Assembly: GCA_965222645.1 (NCBI GenBank)
Contig: OZ244968.1
Span: 3,968,001 to 4,032,000, forward strand
Direction: 5' to 3'
DNA from: JABDMH01 sp965222645
GTDB lineage: Bacteria; Bacteroidota; Bacteroidia; Chitinophagales; Saprospiraceae
DNA length: 64,000 bases
Shown: in pieces, positions 44,586-54,360 of the stretch
How positions within the stretch are numbered: position 1 is the stretch's first letter
Layout: each line of letters starts with the position of its first letter
Position numbers and translations under genes: made by a program
Notes under the pieces: generated by a model
Databases searched by the model: none
What the model saw: only the letters and a program-made list of their open reading frames with translations
Told to the model about the DNA's origin: nothing

Positions 44586-46385
44586 TTAAGCTTTATTGGC
44601 GCGTTTGCGTGCATTTTCATCAAGTAAGATTTTTCGGAGTCTTATGCTCTTTGGTGTTACTTCCACATATTCGTCTGACTGAATAAACTCAAGGGATTCT
44701 TCCAGTGAGAATTTTATTGCCGGGGCTATCCTCATTTTATCATCACTTCCTGCGGCACGCATGTTGGTCAGTTTTTTGGTTTTAGTGACATTTACCACAA
44801 GATCCATGGGACGGGAATTTTCGCCAATGACCTGACCACCATAAACCTGGTCACCTGGCTTGATAAAGAAACGTCCCCTACCTTGCAAGTTGTGGAGAGA
44901 ATAGGGAATCGCCATTCCCTTTTCCATACTGATCAAAGATCCGTTATTTCTACCCGGGATTTCTCCCTTCACAGGTTCGAAACCAGTAAATCGATGTGCA
45001 ATAATGGCCTCTCCGGCAGTTGTGTTCATCATGTATGTGCGCAATCCAATAATTCCTCTAGAAGGGATCGAGAATTTGATTTTTACACGGTCACCTTTGG
45101 GTTCCATAGAAAGCATTGTGCCATTCCTCAGCGCTACAGTTTCTATTGCCGTGCCTGAGAAATCATCGGGGAGATCAATGGTCAATTCTTCACATGGTTC
45201 ACATTTGATTCCATCTATTTCTCTAATGATCACTCTTGGTTGCCCTACCTGCAGCTCGAATCCCTCTCTACGCATTGATTCTATGAGCACTGAGAGATGC
45301 ATGACACCACGACCGAATACAACAAACGAATCAGCGGTAGCTCCGTTCTCCACACGCATTGCCAGATTTTTCTCCAGTTCTTTTTCGAGTCGTTCCCGGA
45401 GATGGCGAGAAGTAACAAACTTGCCTTCTTGCCCGAAAAATGGTGAATCATTTATCGTAAAAAGCATGCTCATGGTAGGCTCTTCAATCTCGATCGAAGG
45501 GAGTGCTTCAGGACGGTCGATGTCAGCTACTGTATCACCTATATCAAAACCCTCAATTCCTACAAGTGCACAAATGTCACCTGCCTGCACAGTGTCTACT
45601 TTTTTGCGTGATAAGCCCTCAAAAGTATAAAGCTCCTTAATCCTACTTCTGATCTGTTCGCCAGACCGTTTTATGAGCACAAATTCCTGACCGGTATTGA
45701 GATCCCCTCTTGATAATCTTCCGATCGCAATCCTACCCAAATAAGATGAATAATCAAGCGAGGTAATCTGCAACTGCCCGCTGCCTTCATCGACTGCCGG
45801 GGCTGGAACATATTTGATGATACCGTCGAGGAGTGGTTCGATGTTTTCTGTGGGACTTTTCCAGTCTTCAGACATCCAGCCCTGCTTTGCGGAGCCGAAG
45901 AACGTCGGAAAATCTAATTGTTCCTCCGTTGCATCGAGGTGGTACATGAGATCAAAAACATGCTCCTGTACCTCTTCGGGTTGACAATTTTCTTTGTCTA
46001 CTTTATTGATCACTACAATCGGTTTTAGACCGAGAGATAGCGCTTTTTGCATGACGAATCGCGTCTGCGGCATAGGACCTTCAAATGCATCGACAAGCAG
46101 TAGTACGCCGTCTGCCATATTAAGTACTCGTTCGACTTCACCTCCAAAGTCACTATGGCCGGGGGTGTCAATTACGTTTATTTTCACCCCCTTATATACC
46201 AGGGACGCATTCTTAGCTACGATGGTGATACCACGTTCTCTCTCCTGGTCATTGCTGTCCAAAATCAGTTCTCCCGGCTTTTCGTGATCCTTAAAGAGAT
46301 TACCGGCATGGAGCAATTTATCTACAAGCGTCGTCTTACCATGATCTACATGTGCAATAATCGCGATGTTTCGTATGGGTTGCAT
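44586..46385 (-). CDS. typA: Translational GTPase TypA/BipA
   Basis: Ribosome-associated translational GTPase of 599 residues (start at 46385, MQPIRNIAIIAHVDHGKTTL). G1 AHVDHGKTTL, G2 RERGITIVAKN, G3 DTPGHSDFGG, G4 NKVDKE, then domains II, III and V typical of EF-G relatives, and the TypA-specific C-terminal domain (TNMRAAGSDDKMRIAPA, VTPKSIRLRK). It acts in ribosome assembly and stress adaptation. Transcribed alone, with a promoter element 22 bp upstream. Confidence 0.97.
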   Translation of the reverse strand: MQPIRNIAIIAHVDHGKTTLVDKLLHAGNLFKDHEKPGELILDSNDQERERGITIVAKNASLVYKGVKINVIDTPGHSDFGGEVERVLNMADGVLLLVDAFEGPMPQTRFVMQKALSLGLKPIVVINKVDKENCQPEEVQEHVFDLMYHLDATEEQLDFPTFFGSAKQGWMSEDWKSPTENIEPLLDGIIKYVPAPAVDEGSGQLQITSLDYSSYLGRIAIGRLSRGDLNTGQEFVLIKRSGEQIRSRIKELYTFEGLSRKKVDTVQAGDICALVGIEGFDIGDTVADIDRPEALPSIEIEEPTMSMLFTINDSPFFGQEGKFVTSRHLRERLEKELEKNLAMRVENGATADSFVVFGRGVMHLSVLIESMRREGFELQVGQPRVIIREIDGIKCEPCEELTIDLPDDFSGTAIETVALRNGTMLSMEPKGDRVKIKFSIPSRGIIGLRTYMMNTTAGEAIIAHRFTGFEPVKGEIPGRNNGSLISMEKGMAIPYSLHNLQGRGRFFIKPGDQVYGGQVIGENSRPMDLVVNVTKTKKLTNMRAAGSDDKMRIAPAIKFSLEESLEFIQSDEYVEVTPKSIRLRKILLDENARKRANKA

Positions 46386-46406
46386 ACCTATGTTGATTAA
46401 AGGGCA

Positions 46407-46414
46407 CAAAAGTA
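46407..46414 (-). promoter_or_regulatory. typA: typA -7 element (TACTTTTG, minus strand)
   Basis: Exact TAnnTTTG match 22 bp upstream of the typA ATG; the -33 region is weak. Start point would lie near 46400. Confidence 0.45.
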
Positions 46415-47128
46415 ACATTTGTAGACTTAGAGTGGCATTTCTTGATTACACTTATGTCAGGAGTGTTGATTTCGCGATTTAGAGAATTATTGGAACGATC
46501 GAACTCTTGGGATCTTAATATATTCAATGCGAATAGCTGACGCAATGCGACAACTTCGTACAGATCGCCTGCCAGGCAGGTGGCAAAAGTTTGATAAAAC
46601 CACCGGCTATATTTTTTTCCTAACGCAATAAAAGCCCAAAAAACCTAAACTTTAAAAACTCACATAAATCTTGACAGACTATATCGGATTGCTTTTTCAA
46701 GTTAGATTTTCGATGAAAGTTCTAATCGTTCAAACACTTTAAAGTTCTTAACGGTTTTTTGGCATTTTATCACTAAAAAAAATAAGGCCGGGATTAGATC
46801 TTTTTCAAAGGTCTTTGAGAGCGCTCGCATAAAAGTCCTAAAATAGTTTTGATGACCCCGACTTCGCATCCGTAGGTGGGGTCCCGCACTTGGGTCGCAG
46901 CGTGAGATTTTATCCAGCGGAAAAGAGTTGAGGACCATGAAATACAGACAGAATCAGATCACAAGAGATAGACTTAACCATTAAGGATGGAGGAGCCTGG
47001 CTCAGGGATCAAAGGGCAGCAGTGGAACTTCTTGGGGGACTTTGAAATCACCTTTTCTAAACATCCCAAAATAATCTATTTCGTTGAAGAGGAATTTTAA
47101 GCTATCATGCAAAGCAGTCATGCACGCA

Positions 47129-47260
47129 AGTAATGATCCCGAGCTATACCACCTGGCAATCCCTTTGATCGACCTTGAATGGTGGCCATACAGCCTGTTG
47201 CTCTGATTGCGCGCGGGTCAGCAAGATCTTACAGGATGTTAGGCCATCATTCACAGTCTT
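47129..47260. repeat. Dispersed repeat R, copy 1
   Basis: About 130 bp that recurs at 47606-47826 with high identity, including GATCGACCTTGAATGGTGGCC, TACAGCCTGTTGCTCTGATT and CATCATTCACAGTCTTG (each shown as a piece of the shared block). This copy is uninterrupted. Confidence 0.85.
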
Positions 47261-47334
47261 GTCGCCGACGCTCCATAGCTATGGCGACGGAGCGATTTTT
47301 TGCCGCCCATCCGCTGCACGCGGTTCTTTTCACT

Positions 47335-47355
47335 GCGAGGTACACAGTACCTCGC
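47335..47355. repeat. Perfect palindrome GCGAGGTAC-ACA-GTACCTCGC
   Basis: Nine-bp arms with a 3-nt centre; a shorter relative (CGAGGTA / TACCTCG) lies at 47494-47512. Both are followed by CCCCGC, so this is a repeated REP-like unit. Confidence 0.8.
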
Positions 47356-47605
47356 CCCGCCTTTGGCGGGATCGCTCAAGAATTATCAAGAAAAAGCGGA
47401 AGAAATTACTTATAAAATCTAGCGAAGACCTAAGATGTGGGTCACCGAGGATGCAGGAGCTCACCCACCCACTATAGGTGGTTCTTATCCCTTCGAGGTA
47501 CACAATACCTCGCCCCGCATTTTGGGGGACTGCTCTCATCATGATCCACAGTGTTCCCATTGACCCAAAAGCAATGGGAAGATAACAGTCTATCAATGTC
47601 TAGAA

Positions 47606-47826
47606 GCAAGAAATCATCCCGAGTTTTACAGCTTGGTAATCCGTGTGATCGACCTTGAATGGTGGCCTTACAGCCTGTTGCTCTGAGCACGAGCAAAGAA
47701 GCAATCAGCGAAGTGAGGCATAGTCCTGGTAAAAAGAGTAGACTCAGCATGAATAAGCCGAACGGCTCTGATTGCGCGCGGGGGAGCAAGAGCTTACAGG
47801 ATGTTAGGCCATCATTCACAGTCTTG
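47606..47826. repeat. Dispersed repeat R, copy 2 with 85-bp insertion
   Basis: Second copy of R, interrupted after GCTCTGA (47680-47686). The repeat resumes at a second GCTCTGA (47765-47771), so 85 bp including a 7-bp direct duplication were gained relative to copy 1, the signature of a small insertion with target duplication. No clear terminal inverted repeats. Confidence 0.75.
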
Positions 47827-48087
47827 ATTTTTTGCTAGCTTTTTTATCAAGAAAAAAGCGAAAATTGTTTTGCAAAACTTTTTTGTTTCTTTTTTGGTCA
47901 CAAAAAATAAAAAGACAAAACAAAATTATTTTCCTCTAGCAAGGCAAACCTTTTTCCTTGTCAGGATTGGCTTGCCTGGTGGGTGCCAAAAAGTGGAAAA
48001 CTAAATTTGGTCACAAAAAAGAAAAATAATAAAACCTAATTTATCGAGAGCTCATCAACCAACTTTTCCACTGCTACAATCAATGCC

Positions 48088-48132
48088 GGGCTTGCCAATC
48101 CCTATGCTCCGCTCCGGGCTTGGGAATCCCTC
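48088..48132. repeat. Dispersed GGCTTGCCAATCC / GGCTTGGGAATCC repeat
   Basis: The pair of related motifs around 48088-48130 has a counterpart at about 138-172 with similar spacing, so it is a dispersed genomic repeat rather than gene remains. Confidence 0.65.
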
Positions 48133-48194
48133 CTGTGAGAACACCGTAAATCGAAACTTTGGGTTCCTACCTCCTAGTGAAAATCAAAAATCCT

Positions 48195-49208
48195 TCAATA
48201 ATCGATGCAATTAGTAAAAATCGCCCTGGCCATTTTCTGATTTTCCAAAGTGTCGTAAAATTCATTTAGATAATAAATACATCTTTCCCTGGCCTTTTTT
48301 TCAGAAATATTCGTGTTGACTAGGGCCATCACATCATCTTTTTTGGATAAAAACAATGCACTCATGTTCACCACTTCCTCATCACTCTGACAAGGACCTA
48401 AGTATAACCTTTCTGTAACGGTTTTGATCGGAAGGGTCTCGTATGGCACGGCGTATGATGTGTGTACTACTCCTGAGTAATCAAAATCGTATGGGATTGC
48501 ATAGACCTTTTTGTTTTTTCTGGAAAGGATTACTTCCAGATTGTGCTTGTTTAATACCTTCCAATCTGTATTTCCGATCATATATTGAAACATGCAAAAA
48601 GTCAGGTATGATTCCCTATCGACTTGCTCGGGCTTAAAATAGGATGATTTATAGACTTCTCCTCCCAGTCTTTTTGCCAATTGATCTTCATGCTCTATGA
48701 TAAAACCCTTAAAATCGACGGGTTTTTTCTTGCCTTCACTGTCTCTGTAATGCATCTCAATGGATTTTGTGCGGAAACCATTTTCTGTATGCAAACCATA
48801 AATCTGATATAAAAGGTGTTCCAGCTCTATATATGTATTTGCCAACTTATTAAATGAGCAAGCGTTTACTAGTTTTAATGACCGATAATCTTCCCAGTCT
48901 TTAGATCTCAGAAATTCCTTTGTAAATCTTATTTTGACCGGCGGCATGTAGCAGACGCGCTTACGCATATTTCCCCTTGATCTTACTTCACCATTTGCTT
49001 CAAAAATTATCTCGTCTCCAGACTTGATCATAAAGGAAGCAGGTTGATATTCGTCCTTTTTCTTAAGTAGTTTTTTAAAATCAGATTCTATGAAAAGGTG
49101 AATTGAGTCATAAGATGAGACAAAATCGAATAGACTTTGATTTTGGGCAGGGACAAGGCTATTCAGGAGTAGAAATAAAATTGCCGGAAAGAGAAGTTTT
49201 CGTATCAT
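48195..49208 (-). CDS. CotH-kinase-like exported protein
   Basis: Exported protein (337 residues, start 49208 gives signal MIRKLLFPAILFLLLNSLVPAQ). Middle and C-terminal blocks resemble CotH-type atypical kinases: SRGNMRKR, GNTDWKVLNKHN, and YAIPYDFDYSG, where the Asp residues would bind Mg-ATP. Similarity is partial, so a fold assignment needs a profile search. The start lies 6 bp after the site-2 protease stop, so the two are probably cotranscribed. CotH proteins phosphorylate extracellular or spore-coat proteins; the substrate is unknown here. Confidence 0.65.
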   Translation of the reverse strand: MIRKLLFPAILFLLLNSLVPAQNQSLFDFVSSYDSIHLFIESDFKKLLKKKDEYQPASFMIKSGDEIIFEANGEVRSRGNMRKRVCYMPPVKIRFTKEFLRSKDWEDYRSLKLVNACSFNKLANTYIELEHLLYQIYGLHTENGFRTKSIEMHYRDSEGKKKPVDFKGFIIEHEDQLAKRLGGEVYKSSYFKPEQVDRESYLTFCMFQYMIGNTDWKVLNKHNLEVILSRKNKKVYAIPYDFDYSGVVHTSYAVPYETLPIKTVTERLYLGPCQSDEEVVNMSALFLSKKDDVMALVNTNISEKKARERCIYYLNEFYDTLENQKMARAIFTNCIDY

Positions 49209-49213
49209 TTGAG

Positions 49214-50329
49214 TCAATTTGAGGTCCAATTTTGCCAAATATTTGTATTGCTTCGAATGTATTGATTCAATGCATGGCGATCCACAACACCTACCATTTT
49301 TTCCATGTGATATACGGGGATGATTGAGTACCCGTTTTGCTGAAATAGATTCAGTACATCTTTCAGTTGGAGATTTTGTGAAATTGACTCGTAGCGGGGG
49401 CTAATGTAATGCGATACGGGCGAGTCCAACTTTCCTTCCTTTTGTGCATCTAAAATAAATTCTTCATGAAGGACTCCCTGAATGTTTCCCCAATGGTCGA
49501 CCACAATAAAGTCATGCTCGTCCCCTCTTTTTCTTAAGTCAATTACGTGTTGCATCGTATCGAAGAGATGTACAGCTGTAAAATTGGGTCGTAAAACATC
49601 AATTACAGAACCTGATTGCAATAATAACTCTGCTTTGATCATGCGATATTCACTAGCTGCCGAAAAGAAGACAAAAAGGCCGATAAAGACTAGAATGTAA
49701 TCACCGTGGTAGATACCGAAGATGGCAAAGGCGACGGCTATTACCTGACCAATGGAGGCAGCCCATTTAGTCGCCTTTTGACGACCCCATTTCATCGATA
49801 AAAATGAGCGCAGGATGCGACCGCCATCCATGGGAAATGCAGGAATGAGATTGAAAACAATGAGCACACAATTGAGCAGAAAAAGTGCTGGCAGGAAATT
49901 GGATGAAATGTTAAATATTTTCTCTGGATCACCAACGGGCATTACCCCTTGTGATGTAAACAATGTCAAAACAGTACCGAGAACAATAGCGATCGCCAGA
50001 TTTACTGCGGGGCCAGCTATAGCCACCAACAATTCCTGTTTAGGATTCTCGGGAATTCGCTGGAGCCTGGCTATTCCGCCTATTGGTGAAATAATAATAT
50101 CCTTGGTCGTGATTCCATACCGTCTTGCAGTCAGAGCATGACCCAGCTCATGCAGGACCACGCATACGAACAAAACCAGCGCAAAAAGACAAAGTCTAAA
50201 TATGCCCATCGTCTCCAAGCCCGCCTTGCTTCCTACATATGCGATCCAAATAAAGAACAAACCAAAAGTCCAGTGTACCTTGAGCGGTATTCCAGCGACC
50301 TTTGTTATGTGAAAGGCATTCCCAAACAT
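49214..50329 (-). CDS. Site-2 protease (M50) with C-terminal CBS-like domain
   Basis: Intramembrane zinc metalloprotease, 371 residues. Six membrane segments; HExxH motif in VLHELGHALTARRYG, and NLIPAFPMDGGRILRS supplies the third metal ligand. Residues about 235-365 form a tandem CBS region (VDVLRPNFTAVHLFDTMQHVI; VVDHWGNIQGVLHEEF; NGYSIIPVYHMEKMVGVVDRHALNQYI). CBS-containing S2P relatives cleave membrane-bound regulators or signal-peptide remnants. Starts 5 bp after the acyl-CoA dehydrogenase stop. Confidence 0.93.
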   Translation of the reverse strand: MFGNAFHITKVAGIPLKVHWTFGLFFIWIAYVGSKAGLETMGIFRLCLFALVLFVCVVLHELGHALTARRYGITTKDIIISPIGGIARLQRIPENPKQELLVAIAGPAVNLAIAIVLGTVLTLFTSQGVMPVGDPEKIFNISSNFLPALFLLNCVLIVFNLIPAFPMDGGRILRSFLSMKWGRQKATKWAASIGQVIAVAFAIFGIYHGDYILVFIGLFVFFSAASEYRMIKAELLLQSGSVIDVLRPNFTAVHLFDTMQHVIDLRKRGDEHDFIVVDHWGNIQGVLHEEFILDAQKEGKLDSPVSHYISPRYESISQNLQLKDVLNLFQQNGYSIIPVYHMEKMVGVVDRHALNQYIRSNTNIWQNWTSN

Positions 50330-50334
50330 AGTAA

Positions 50335-51501
50335 TTAAACAATTGGAGGGGCGTACAAAATTCCCTTCAGAATGCTGCGTGTGATAATCAATTTCTGAAT
50401 CTCTGATGTACCTTCATAAATCTGAGTGATCTTTGCATCTCGCATCATTCGTTCTACTTGATATTCGCGTACATAACCATATCCTCCGTGAAGTTGAACG
50501 GCATCTGTCGTGCATTTCATCGCCATATCTGCTGCATATAATTTGGCTATTGAGCTGGCCAATGCGTAATCCTGATCACGGTCCTTCAAATCGGCTGCCC
50601 GGTGTACGAGTAGACGAGCCGCATCGATTTCCGTCGCCATATCTGCCAGCTTAAATCCGACTCCCTGATGTTTGTAAATGGGTTTGCCAAATGCCTCCCT
50701 TTGACTTGTGTATTTCCGGGTAAGATCAAGAGCTCCGGCAGCGATCCCGACGGCCTGCGCAGCAATTCCGATCCGGCCTCCGGCGAGGGTAGACAAGGCA
50801 AAGCGGTATCCTGATCCCTTGTCGCCTAAGCGGTTTTCTTTTGGCACTTTTACATCTGTATATGAAATGGATGTGGTGTCCGAGCTTCTGATACCTAGCT
50901 TATCTTCTTTTGGTCCAACTTCCACTCCATTCCATCCCGATTCTACGATAAAAGCATTAATGCCTTTGTGTCCCTTATCGGGATCTGACTGAGCAACAAC
51001 CAGGTGCACCTTGCTCATTGCACCATTAGTAATCCAATTCTTTACTCCATTTAAGAGATAATGATCTCCATGATCTACAGCTGTAGTGTGTTGGTTGCTC
51101 GCATCGCTGCCAGCCTCAGGCTCAGAAAGACAAAATGCACCCAGATAATCTCCGCGGGCAAGCGATGTCAGGTATTTTTCTTTTTGCAATTCAGTGCCAA
51201 ATTCTTCCAGGCCCCAACAGACGAGTGAATTATTTACCGACATAATTACTGCACAACTGGCGTCGATCTTTGCTATTTCTTCCAGTGCAAGAACATAAGA
51301 CAAGGTATCCATCCCGGATCCGCCATACTCTGTTGCTACCATCATACCCAGAAATCCCATTTGAGCCATCTGATTGACTTCTTTTTCCGGATAAGTCAAC
51401 TGGCGGTCTCTTTCAATAGCCCCGGGACCCAAAATTTTTTGTGCAAATTCAGCTGCCGCTTTTCTTACTTCTACGTGCTCGTCAGAAAGTTGAAATTTCA
51501 T
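50335..51501 (-). CDS. Acyl-CoA dehydrogenase (short-chain type)
   Basis: FAD flavoenzyme of 388 residues that oxidises acyl-CoA in beta-oxidation. The signatures are GAFCLSEPEAGSDASNQHT, WITNGAMSKVHLVVAQ, GIAAQAVGIAAGALDLTRKY and, near the C terminus, QLHGGYGYVREYQVERMMRD; the catalytic base Glu is in IYEGTSEIQKL. Most similar in layout to butyryl-CoA dehydrogenases. Starts 11 bp after the TPR gene. Confidence 0.95.
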   Translation of the reverse strand: MKFQLSDEHVEVRKAAAEFAQKILGPGAIERDRQLTYPEKEVNQMAQMGFLGMMVATEYGGSGMDTLSYVLALEEIAKIDASCAVIMSVNNSLVCWGLEEFGTELQKEKYLTSLARGDYLGAFCLSEPEAGSDASNQHTTAVDHGDHYLLNGVKNWITNGAMSKVHLVVAQSDPDKGHKGINAFIVESGWNGVEVGPKEDKLGIRSSDTTSISYTDVKVPKENRLGDKGSGYRFALSTLAGGRIGIAAQAVGIAAGALDLTRKYTSQREAFGKPIYKHQGVGFKLADMATEIDAARLLVHRAADLKDRDQDYALASSIAKLYAADMAMKCTTDAVQLHGGYGYVREYQVERMMRDAKITQIYEGTSEIQKLIITRSILKGILYAPPIV

Positions 51502-51512
51502 AGGAAATAAGA

Positions 51513-53333
51513 TTACTGAGCGGGATCTTCCTCGAAGTCCCCACGTAGTATTCTGAATTTTTTTCTTGCTTCAACTGCCAACGTACTATTGCTAAAGTCA
51601 ATGAATAACTTCTCGTACAATTCTTTTGCCTTTTCCGGATCATGCAAATTTGTCTCATACAATTGAGCAAGTGCAAAGAGTGCATTATCCACCCGGATTT
51701 CCTCCGTATAATTATCAATTATATACTGATACATTTCAGCGGCTTTTTGATATCGGCGTTGCCGGGTATACATCTGACCTTTCACGTACAGGATGTCGTC
51801 AGCAAGAGAGTGCTCGGGGAATTCGGATTCTATTTGATTCCAGATTTCCTCGGCTTCCGCGTACTTGTTTTGGAAGATGAGAAGCTCCGATTGTGCGTAG
51901 AGCTCCAATGGACGAGCCGTTGTATCGAGACCCATATTATCCATAATAAATACACTGAGATCGAGCGCGTCATTGGCTATCAGTTTTGAGGTAGAAGCCT
52001 TCAACACATCAAATTGTGTCTGTGCCCATTGGAAGTCACCCACATAGTACGACAGCTTTGCATTTTTAAAACGAGCTGTTTGACCCAGCAGATCATCTTT
52101 AAATTCTTTGTCTACTTGTGAATACAGCAACGTGGCTTCCCATTGCTCACCCTGCATTAGATAATAATCCGCAAGTTGAATTTTTCCATTCGCCTTGAGA
52201 TATTGATTTACACCTGGCAGTGCAATCATTTCTTCAAGCAATTTGGTAGCGGTAGTCAAATCATCAAGATAAAAAGCTTGTAGGGATGCTTGATCCAAAA
52301 TTATTCTAGCTGTGTTTTTATGCCTTCCAAATTCGTTGAGAAATTTATCGTATTCGGCATTGAGTATTACCAGGTCTTCTCGATTATATTCAAAGGCCTC
52401 GGTGATTTTTTTGCGTTTAGTAAAGAGGAGCTCTTTTTTAGCATCGAGGTAATAAGCAGATGACGGGTCTTTATTCTCTACCAGATATTCGAGTGCCGAG
52501 ATCGCCACATCGTATTCTTTTGCATTCGAAGCCATACCAGCCAGCTCGTATACCCGAGTGCCATTTTCGCGCAGCCTCCGATCTAAAGCCTTTGTTTGCC
52601 GCAATGCATTTGCAAAATCTTTGTTTTGAATAAAAACCCAGGCGAGCAATTCTGTATACAGTATGTTTTCTTGGTTTGTCTGCAATCGCTCATAAAGTTG
52701 ACGCTGTAGCTCTTGCCATTGATCACCGGAGAGATATCTTTCTAGCAGCAACTTGACATTATCAATGCGGGAGGTTTGATTTTCCATCGCATTGAGAAAA
52801 TAGTGGATCATTTTCTCAATATCATGCTTGCGCCGATAGAGGTCTCCCAGATTGTATGAAAAGATGATATCATCCTTGAGCAATTTTGCACCGCGTTCGT
52901 AGGTTTCAATGGCAAGATCGAACTTATTCATGTTGACAAATTCGTTGCCGAGTTTGACTACCTGTAGTCTGTCGGTGGGCATTTTCTTGATGGCCTCTTT
53001 ATACAATTTTTGCGCCTCATCATCTTTAAATTGGGCTTCCAGGATCTTACCTTGTGTGACGTAAAGAGATAGATTCTGAGGCTCTTTTTTTATTCGTGAT
53101 TTGACAACCTTTTCGCTTGTAGAAAAATCATCCATTGCGAGGAGGCTTTCAATATATTTGTCAAAATAAAAGGTACTTCTCGGATCTTTCTGGTAAAGAT
53201 CTTTAAACAGGGATGCTGCCTTCTCAAATTCTCCGGTCTCGAAGTACTGCATAGCTAGCCTGGATGTTTGGCCATAGACCGACGGAATCACCAGAAAGGC
53301 CGATAGAATCAAGAATAGATGCACCTGTTTCAT
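51513..53333 (-). CDS. Exported TPR-repeat protein
   Basis: A 606-residue protein with signal peptide (MKQVHLFLILSAFLVIPSVYGQ) and TPR-like helical hairpins along its length (for example AMQYFETGEFEKAASLFKDLY, AIETYERGAKLLKDDIIF, AAEMYQYIIDNYTEEIRVDNAL), probably a periplasmic or outer-membrane-associated scaffold. The C-terminal repeats resemble YbgF/Tol-Pal-type TPRs. Binding partner unknown. Followed closely by the acyl-CoA dehydrogenase gene. Confidence 0.88.
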   Translation of the reverse strand: MKQVHLFLILSAFLVIPSVYGQTSRLAMQYFETGEFEKAASLFKDLYQKDPRSTFYFDKYIESLLAMDDFSTSEKVVKSRIKKEPQNLSLYVTQGKILEAQFKDDEAQKLYKEAIKKMPTDRLQVVKLGNEFVNMNKFDLAIETYERGAKLLKDDIIFSYNLGDLYRRKHDIEKMIHYFLNAMENQTSRIDNVKLLLERYLSGDQWQELQRQLYERLQTNQENILYTELLAWVFIQNKDFANALRQTKALDRRLRENGTRVYELAGMASNAKEYDVAISALEYLVENKDPSSAYYLDAKKELLFTKRKKITEAFEYNREDLVILNAEYDKFLNEFGRHKNTARIILDQASLQAFYLDDLTTATKLLEEMIALPGVNQYLKANGKIQLADYYLMQGEQWEATLLYSQVDKEFKDDLLGQTARFKNAKLSYYVGDFQWAQTQFDVLKASTSKLIANDALDLSVFIMDNMGLDTTARPLELYAQSELLIFQNKYAEAEEIWNQIESEFPEHSLADDILYVKGQMYTRQRRYQKAAEMYQYIIDNYTEEIRVDNALFALAQLYETNLHDPEKAKELYEKLFIDFSNSTLAVEARKKFRILRGDFEEDPAQ

Positions 53334-53353
53334 AGTTTAAATCGTGTATATGC

Positions 53354-53361
53354 CAAATATA
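53354..53361 (-). promoter_or_regulatory. -7 element (TATATTTG, minus strand) of TPR operon
   Basis: Exact TAnnTTTG match 21 bp upstream of the TPR-protein ATG; initiation would be near 53347. It would serve the run from the TPR gene to the CotH-like gene. Confidence 0.45.
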
Positions 53362-53490
53362 ACGCATTTTCATGCCAATAAGGTTTACAGCCACCAAACC
53401 TCGAGGGAGATCCAGAAAAGTTTAACTGCGTGTAGTCTGCTGCACTAACTAGTTATGCAGTGGTGGTCAGATAGTATGAACATCGATTAT

Positions 53491-54360
53491 TCATCCAAAA
53501 TATCGCCGGAGTATTCTTGTGACCGCAGGCCGATATGAGGTTCCGAAGATATTGAGGTGCACGAGCAGGTAGTATAGCTGATAAACCGCAATTCTATCTT
53601 CAATGCCAGGCTGTGGAGGGTGCTCGTCAAAATATACATCGTAAAACCTTGTGCTGAATCCCCCAAATAACTTTGTCATGGCAATATCTACTTCATTGTG
53701 TCCAAAGTACACAGCTGGATCTATGAGGTAGGGTTGTCCATCATCTGCAATTAGGTAATTCCCACTCCAGAGATCACCATGTAGCAATGCGGGATTTACA
53801 TCTTGGCATAAGTTTTTACATTGACTTATCAGAATATCTTCTCCGGGAACCTGTTGGTGGGAGAGCAGATTTTTAGTTTGTGCAATTTCCAACTGGGGGC
53901 TCAATCGTTGTGAAACGTAGAACTCGATCCAGTCATTGTGCCATTTGTTTTTCTGACGTATACTTCCGATGAAATTGGAATTTGCCCACCCAAACTGAGT
54001 TGCCGATGATCTATGTAGTGCTGCCAGTTCTTGAGCTAATTTGATAAAATCACCGGCATCGGCATTTTTTGTATTTATAAAATCAAGAACGATAAAGGCA
54101 GAATCTTTCCAGTTTCCACACTGAATTACTGAGGGTGCCTTTATCGTCTTCCGATCGTTGATTGCAGAAAGGCCTTCTTTCTCTGCCATATACATTTGCA
54201 GGGCATCTTCATCCCAGCTGCTTTTCACCACATATGATTTATTATTCACTTCGATTTTGACAACCTGGGATATATCTCCACCGGATAAGCTGTGAAAATT
54301 CGTGATTCTTTGACCCAGGAGTTGCTCCAGATGAGATCGAAAATCTTTTTCAGCGATCAT
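53491..54360 (-). CDS. Fructosamine kinase family protein
   Basis: Cytoplasmic kinase, 289 residues, of the fructosamine/ketosamine-3-kinase family that reverses protein glycation or phosphorylates related ketosamines. LSGGDISQVVKIEVNNKSYVVK carries the N-lobe lysine; the catalytic loop is LLHGDLWSGNYLI and the metal-binding Asp is in YLIDPAVYFGHNEVDIAM. C-terminal YYLLVHLNIFG fits the family. Overlaps the M28 peptidase gene by 11 bp, so cotranslated. Confidence 0.93.
   Translation of the reverse strand: MIAEKDFRSHLEQLLGQRITNFHSLSGGDISQVVKIEVNNKSYVVKSSWDEDALQMYMAEKEGLSAINDRKTIKAPSVIQCGNWKDSAFIVLDFINTKNADAGDFIKLAQELAALHRSSATQFGWANSNFIGSIRQKNKWHNDWIEFYVSQRLSPQLEIAQTKNLLSHQQVPGEDILISQCKNLCQDVNPALLHGDLWSGNYLIADDGQPYLIDPAVYFGHNEVDIAMTKLFGGFSTRFYDVYFDEHPPQPGIEDRIAVYQLYYLLVHLNIFGTSYRPAVTRILRRYFG

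Larger units (their letters stand above)
46430..48194. other. Repeat-rich gene desert between typA and CotH-like gene
   Basis: About 1.8 kb without a convincing gene. It holds two copies of a roughly 130-bp element (47129-47260 and 47606-47826), palindromes at 47335-47355 and 47494-47512, a CCCGCC/GGCGGG hairpin near 47357-47371, a CGCTCC ... GGAGCG inverted repeat near 47268-47294, a TGCCAGGCA palindrome near 46573, and long A/T runs at 47827-48030. Short frames in it are repeat-derived. It looks like an accumulation of dispersed repeats, perhaps remnants of mobile DNA. Confidence 0.6.

Noticed and set aside
44976..45000. tRNA T-arm-like GGTTCGAAACC
   Set aside because: It lies inside the typA coding sequence and has no acceptor or anticodon stems around it.
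46702..46938. 78-residue minus-strand protein
   Set aside because: Composition and position match the repeat-rich desert; no start context, signal or domain.
47472..47819. 115-residue minus-strand protein
   Set aside because: Runs across the second R repeat, its insertion and a palindrome; it is broken in copy 1 of the same repeat.
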